DNA of 64,000 bases from Streptomyces roseicoloratus (GTDB lineage Bacteria; Actinomycetota; Actinomycetes; Streptomycetales; Streptomycetaceae). The notes beneath the pieces are model-generated. The model had not been told where the DNA came from and did no database searches. It worked only from the letters and a program-made list of their open reading frames with translations. Positions 60,471 through 64,000 of the stretch are shown one piece after another. The DNA is taken from the NCBI RefSeq assembly GCF_004117935.1, contig NZ_SDOY01000140.1, positions 1 through 64,000 of the forward strand, in the 5' to 3' direction. The first letter of the stretch is position 1, and the number at the start of each line of letters is the position of its first letter. The position numbers were made by a program, and so were the translations under genes.

Positions 60471-63400
60471 CTACTCCCGGCGCGCCCCTCCTTCTCGGTC
60501 GCTGGGCCGGGCGTCCCGGCGGACGCGCAGGCTCGGGAAGCCGGATGGGAGCGGCGTGCGGACGTCGTCCTCGCGGGCCACCACCCAGGCGGTCCCGTCG
60601 ACGGTCACGGAGGGCCGGGCTCCGTGTGCGGAGCGGCGGAGGGCGAGCGGGGCGCTGACGTACGTGCCGGTCCTCGGTACGGGCAGACGCAGGGCCTCGG
60701 CCATCGCGCGGCCACGGGCGTTGCCCGTGAGGAGCAGGACGCCGTCCTCGCGCAGGGCGGCGCCCGCGCGCCGGATCACCGGATCGAGGACGCGGTCCCC
60801 GAGCCGGTCGTGGACGAGGGGGCGGAGGGCGGTGGCGGGCACGGGCCGGAACGGGACGCGGCGGAAGAGTTCGGCGACCCGGCCGACGTCGTCGGGCCCG
60901 GAGAGGACGGACCGGCGGTCCTCCGGGGCGAGGGTGAGGAGGACGTTCTCGGGGAGCGGCGCGTCGCGGTGCAGCCAGACGACGGCGCCCGCTGCCGGGG
61001 TCTGGTCCCCTCGGCCCCGTACCAGCCCGGCCGACCACCGGGCGCGCGCGTCGTCCGCGTACAGGAGCAGGGACAGCGCGCCGTCGGGCAGCCCGGCGGG
61101 CGCGGTGAGCGGACGGCCGGCCCCCGGCGACACGACGACCGCGAACGGAACGGCTCCCTGGGGCCGTTGCCATGTCAGACCGCCGGCGGGGCTCCCGGTG
61201 CGGTCCTCGGTACGCCGCAGGCGGAAGGGCGCGACGCCCGCGTCCAGGGCCCGCGCGATCTCGTCGGCGACGCGCAGGCGTTCCCGGTCCGTGAGCTCCT
61301 CCGGGTCGAAGCGTCCCGTGGCCCGTGGGTCGAGGACGGTGTCGAGGGCGTCCCGCAGGATTCCGGCGAGGGTCCGGCCCTCGGGGTCGATCTCGTTGAA
61401 GACCCGGGCGAGTCCGAGGAGTTCGGTGTCGTACGCGGAGAGGTCGACGGGCGGGGTGAGGACGACGCACACCACCTCGCCCGAGGCGCTGCGCACCTCG
61501 CGCGCCGTGAACTCCCGTACCGGCGCGTCCTCGTCCTCCCCGGCGGCGAGGTCCGCGTACGCCTCGGGCGAGGCGCACAGCACCACGTCGTCCGGGTAGT
61601 TGGCCCGTGCCTTGCCGAACTCGGCCGAGCGGAGCATCGTGCGCGTGTACTCGACGGCCACGTCGGTCGCGGGATCGGTGCCGTCCATCGGGCCCCGGTG
61701 GACGGCGAAGCGTACCGCGCCGCGCTCCAGGCGGGACGGCAGCCGCTCGGCGAGGGCCCGGACCAGCCGCGGGAGAGGGACGGAGCCGTCGACGAGCAGG
61801 ACGAGTTCGTCGCCGAAGGGGTGGGACGTGAAGCGGTGGGGCCCGACGTCGTCGAGTTCGGCGAGGAGCGCCGTCACCGCCCGGCCGGGCCGGCTGTCGG
61901 GGGACGCCGCCTGGAGGGCGATCACGACGCGCTCGCGCGGGACGGAGGGTGCCGGTGGGGCGGGTGGGGCGGACGGCTCGCTCAGGGCGCGGATCAGCCC
62001 GCGGGCCTCGTCCCTGGTCGCCGGGTCGTCGTCGGGGCCGAGCAGCGCCAGGGCCTGCTCGGCCTCGGCGAGCGCCGCCTGAGGTCTGCTCAGGCGTGCG
62101 TACGTGTCCGCGGTCCTGAGGTGGACGCGGGCCCGCTCGACGGTGTGCGTGCGCGGCAGGGCCGCGAGCAGCCGCTGCTGCGTGGCGAGGCGTTCCGTGT
62201 GGTCGTCCATCAGGGCGAGGGCCTCTTCGCGGCACCGCAACGCGTCCCGGTACTCGGACGAGCGCGTCGCCTCGACGCCCTCGACGCTCTCGAGGCCCCG
62301 CAGTGCCGCGCTCGCCCAGCGGACGGCCTCCTGGGGCCGACTGGGGTCGTCCGCCAGGTCCAGCTGGGCCTGGAGGAGGCAGATCGGGCCGTACAGCCGC
62401 TCGTCGGTCTGCCGCACGCCGGCCGCCAGGTCGAGCAGGAGCTCACGCGCGTTCGCCGTGCTGCCCGTGTCGTGACGGAAGCGTGCCAGGGCGTACGTGC
62501 CCCGGACGGTGGCGGGTCCCGGCCGTTCCGCTTGGGTCGCCATCCGATGGATCACGGCGCGTACGAACGTCTTGCGGTACGGAGGGGAGGCCGCGTCGGG
62601 GACCAGCAGCAGCAACGTCTCGGTGTCGAGGCCCCACAGGCCGAGGGCGTTGGCGACGCGGACGTCGTAGCCGGTCGCCGGCGACGGCGGGATGCCGAGA
62701 AGGGACGGCAGGACGCTGTCGGGGTGCCGCTCGCGGTACCGCACCGCGGCGGCTTCCCGGTAGAAGCGCCCGATGTCGTCCCTGGCCCGTTCCCTGCGGT
62801 CCTCGTGCCCGTCGACCCCGGCCACCTCGTCGCCCACGACGGCGGGAAAGGCGTAACGGCCGCCGCGCGCGTGGTCCAGGAGACCCTGGCGGACCAGTTC
62901 GTCGAGTGTCCGGCGCGTCGCGGCGGGGTGTCCGGGCAGGACGGCGCAGGCCTCGTCGAAGGTGAACTCCCCGTACGTCACCTCCGCGAGACGGATCAGG
63001 GCCGGCGCGCGCCCGCCGTCGAGGCCCTCGTCGAGCCAGTGGCGGACGAGCTGCGTGGGATCGCCGACGCCCCGCTGCCCGGCGGCGAAGCGCGCCGCCG
63101 CGTCCGCGACGTACGGTTCGGCGGAGCCCATGGCCGCGCCGAGGATCCGCAGCGCGAGCGGCGACCAGGCACCGCTCGCGACCGGCTCTCCCGTGCTCGC
63201 GCCGGACGCCCGCAGCAGGTGGGAGGCGTCCTCGCCGGTCAGCGGCGGCACGTCGACCGTGGTCGCGGCCGACGGGTCCGTCACGCTCGTCCCGCGGCTG
63301 GTGACCAGGAGGCCGCATCCGTCCGGCAGCCCGGCCACGAGCGGGGCGAACACCGTCTCGTCGTCCACGTCGTCCAGCACCAGCAGGACGCGCCGGTCCC

Positions 63401-64000
63401 TCAGCGCGTCGAGGACGGCCCGGACGTACCCGTCCGGGCCGTCGACGGGGTCGTCGTCCGGAACGCGGGGAAGGGCACCGAGCTCGTCGAGCAGCCCGTA
63501 CAGCACGCTCGTCACCGGCTCCGGGCGGGCGCCCGAGGACCCGAACGGCACGAAGAACGCTCCGTCGGCATAGTGCCCTCGCATCCGGTGGGCCACGGTC
63601 AGGGCCAGAGCCGTTCGGCCCGCGCCGGCGAAGGCGGGATCACCGGCGGTGATCCGGACCACCCGTGGTCCCTCCGCGTCGCTCAGGGCGCTGACCACCC
63701 GTCCGACCAGGGCGTCGTGGCCCACGTACGGCTCCGGCGCCGGCGGCAGGTGCGCCGTGCCGCGAGGCGGTGCCGCGTCCGGGTCGTCGGCCGGCTGGGG
63801 GTCCGGGGCCGTCTCGGGTTCGGCGAGGCCGAGCAGTTCCAGGGTGCGGCGTGACGCCCGGGCGAACGCCTCCTGCTCCGCGGCGAGCGTCCGCGGGCCC
63901 TGTCCGTCGTACGCGACCGACGGCAGCCGGGCGCGGCCGGCGCCGCGGTCGGCGATGTGGTCGTCGAGGGCCTGGTGGAGGGCCCACACCTCGTGGGCCG
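60471..64000 (-). CDS. STAND/NB-ARC protein with cyclase-like and NaeI-like modules (5' end outside window)
   Basis: At least 1,175 residues; the frame is still open at the right edge. Numbering is from the GTG at 63989. NB-ARC region (about 90-330): P-loop-like GAGRTALAL (122-130) with Arg where Walker A has Lys, Walker B VLLVLDDVDD (201-210), a sensor-like LLVTSRG and a PLALRIL end. Winged-helix and TPR-like helices run to about 665. A segment at 686-815 looks like a nucleotide-cyclase fold without a clear active site. Residues about 852-1140 align by eye with NaeI endonuclease: DPEGRTLAGILRDALD, TGRFDPEEL, WSAGLV, LPENVLLTL, RVAELFRR and RLPVPRTG. NaeI's D-C-K stretch is replaced by LTWQRP. 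An NTP-driven sensor or defence role is inference. Confidence 0.8.
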   Translation of the reverse strand, partial: AHEVWALHQALDDHIADRGAGRARLPSVAYDGQGPRTLAAEQEAFARASRRTLELLGLAEPETAPDPQPADDPDAAPPRGTAHLPPAPEPYVGHDALVGRVVSALSDAEGPRVVRITAGDPAFAGAGRTALALTVAHRMRGHYADGAFFVPFGSSGARPEPVTSVLYGLLDELGALPRVPDDDPVDGPDGYVRAVLDALRDRRVLLVLDDVDDETVFAPLVAGLPDGCGLLVTSRGTSVTDPSAATTVDVPPLTGEDASHLLRASGASTGEPVASGAWSPLALRILGAAMGSAEPYVADAAARFAAGQRGVGDPTQLVRHWLDEGLDGGRAPALIRLAEVTYGEFTFDEACAVLPGHPAATRRTLDELVRQGLLDHARGGRYAFPAVVGDEVAGVDGHEDRRERARDDIGRFYREAAAVRYRERHPDSVLPSLLGIPPSPATGYDVRVANALGLWGLDTETLLLLVPDAASPPYRKTFVRAVIHRMATQAERPGPATVRGTYALARFRHDTGSTANARELLLDLAAGVRQTDERLYGPICLLQAQLDLADDPSRPQEAVRWASAALRGLESVEGVEATRSSEYRDALRCREEALALMDDHTERLATQQRLLAALPRTHTVERARVHLRTADTYARLSRPQAALAEAEQALALLGPDDDPATRDEARGLIRALSEPSAPPAPPAPSVPRERVVIALQAASPDSRPGRAVTALLAELDDVGPHRFTSHPFGDELVLLVDGSVPLPRLVRALAERLPSRLERGAVRFAVHRGPMDGTDPATDVAVEYTRTMLRSAEFGKARANYPDDVVLCASPEAYADLAAGEDEDAPVREFTAREVRSASGEVVCVVLTPPVDLSAYDTELLGLARVFNEIDPEGRTLAGILRDALDTVLDPRATGRFDPEELTDRERLRVADEIARALDAGVAPFRLRRTEDRTGSPAGGLTWQRPQGAVPFAVVVSPGAGRPLTAPAGLPDGALSLLLYADDARARWSAGLVRGRGDQTPAAGAVVWLHRDAPLPENVLLTLAPEDRRSVLSGPDDVGRVAELFRRVPFRPVPATALRPLVHDRLGDRVLDPVIRRAGAALREDGVLLLTGNARGRAMAEALRLPVPRTGTYVSAPLALRRSAHGARPSVTVDGTAWVVAREDDVRTPLPSGFPSLRVRRDARPSDREGGARRE

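Noticed and set aside
58956..63854. Plus-strand open frame of 1,632 codons
   Set aside because: It is antisense to the ADH and STAND genes, rich in Val/Gly/Glu/Arg without domains, and arises from GC-bias shadowing.

Overview
The window is high-GC actinobacterial chromosome, almost certainly Streptomyces or a close relative. The evidence is very strong third-position GC bias, GTG/TTG starts, many regulator and lipoprotein genes, the DUF574 methyltransferase, a YndJ-like/DUF1990 pair, DUF6777 and DUF7144 families, SpoIIE-type phosphatases, and a rare use of TTA codons. I saw no rRNA, tRNA, CRISPR array, insertion sequence or prophage gene. Almost everything is chromosomal housekeeping, regulation, envelope and stress functions. 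Most of the very long open frames opposite real genes are GC-bias shadows and are omitted.

Layout, left to right. (1) 1-583: a non-coding region with 27-bp tandem repeats. 584-3570: a methyltransferase translationally coupled to a PAS-GGDEF-EAL cyclic-di-GMP enzyme. (2) 4057-7923: secreted and membrane proteins, including a class F sortase and two paralogous exported proteins with a shared C-terminal layout. (3) 8011-14242: polysaccharide deacetylase, universal stress protein, CapA-like lipoprotein behind a GAAC-N4-GTTC box, an ECF sigma factor overlapping a thioesterase gene, a LytTR regulator and an Fpg/Nei glycosylase. (4) 14450-21615: SpoIIE phosphatase, DUF6777 lipoprotein, then a YndJ-like/DUF1990 unit behind a promoter with two matched operators, a lipase-maturation-factor homologue and two small proteins. 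(5) 22048-27861: zinc-ribbon SDR protein, FhuF-like Fe-S protein, DMT transporter, an Rpf-LysM-M23 wall hydrolase with a TTA codon, a 51-residue proline-rich peptide and panD.

(6) 28438-33806: an envelope-stress set on the + strand: VanJ-like phosphodiesterase, OmpR-type response regulator, histidine kinase, D,D-carboxypeptidase and a lipoprotein. (7) 33829-41402, all on the - strand: DUF1254/DUF1214 protein, CPA antiporter with nucleotide-binding tail, cytochrome bd oxidase (cydAB), a glucose-dehydrogenase-like SDR, a gluconokinase remnant and a DUF7144 protein. (8) 41550-50881: GNAT, PucR regulator, an RCK/TrkA channel-like protein with a TTA codon, a NarL-type two-component pair, a KhtT/KhtU-like K+ efflux pair and a CPA1 antiporter. 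Sections 7 and 8 together look like an ion, pH and respiratory-stress region. (9) 50913-60383: second SpoIIE phosphatase, DoxX-like protein divergent from a Cys-rich winged-helix regulator, GH15 enzyme, MFS exporter and zinc alcohol dehydrogenase. (10) 60471 to the right edge: an incomplete large STAND/NB-ARC protein. It carries TPR-like helices, a cyclase-fold-like segment and a C-terminal module resembling NaeI restriction endonuclease, with both the Walker A lysine and the NaeI D-x-K motif apparently lost. This is the most unusual gene in the window, and its 5' end lies outside.

Starts were moved from the longest open frame wherever a Shine-Dalgarno sequence, signal peptide or overlap gave a better choice. 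These changes are stated in each entry.
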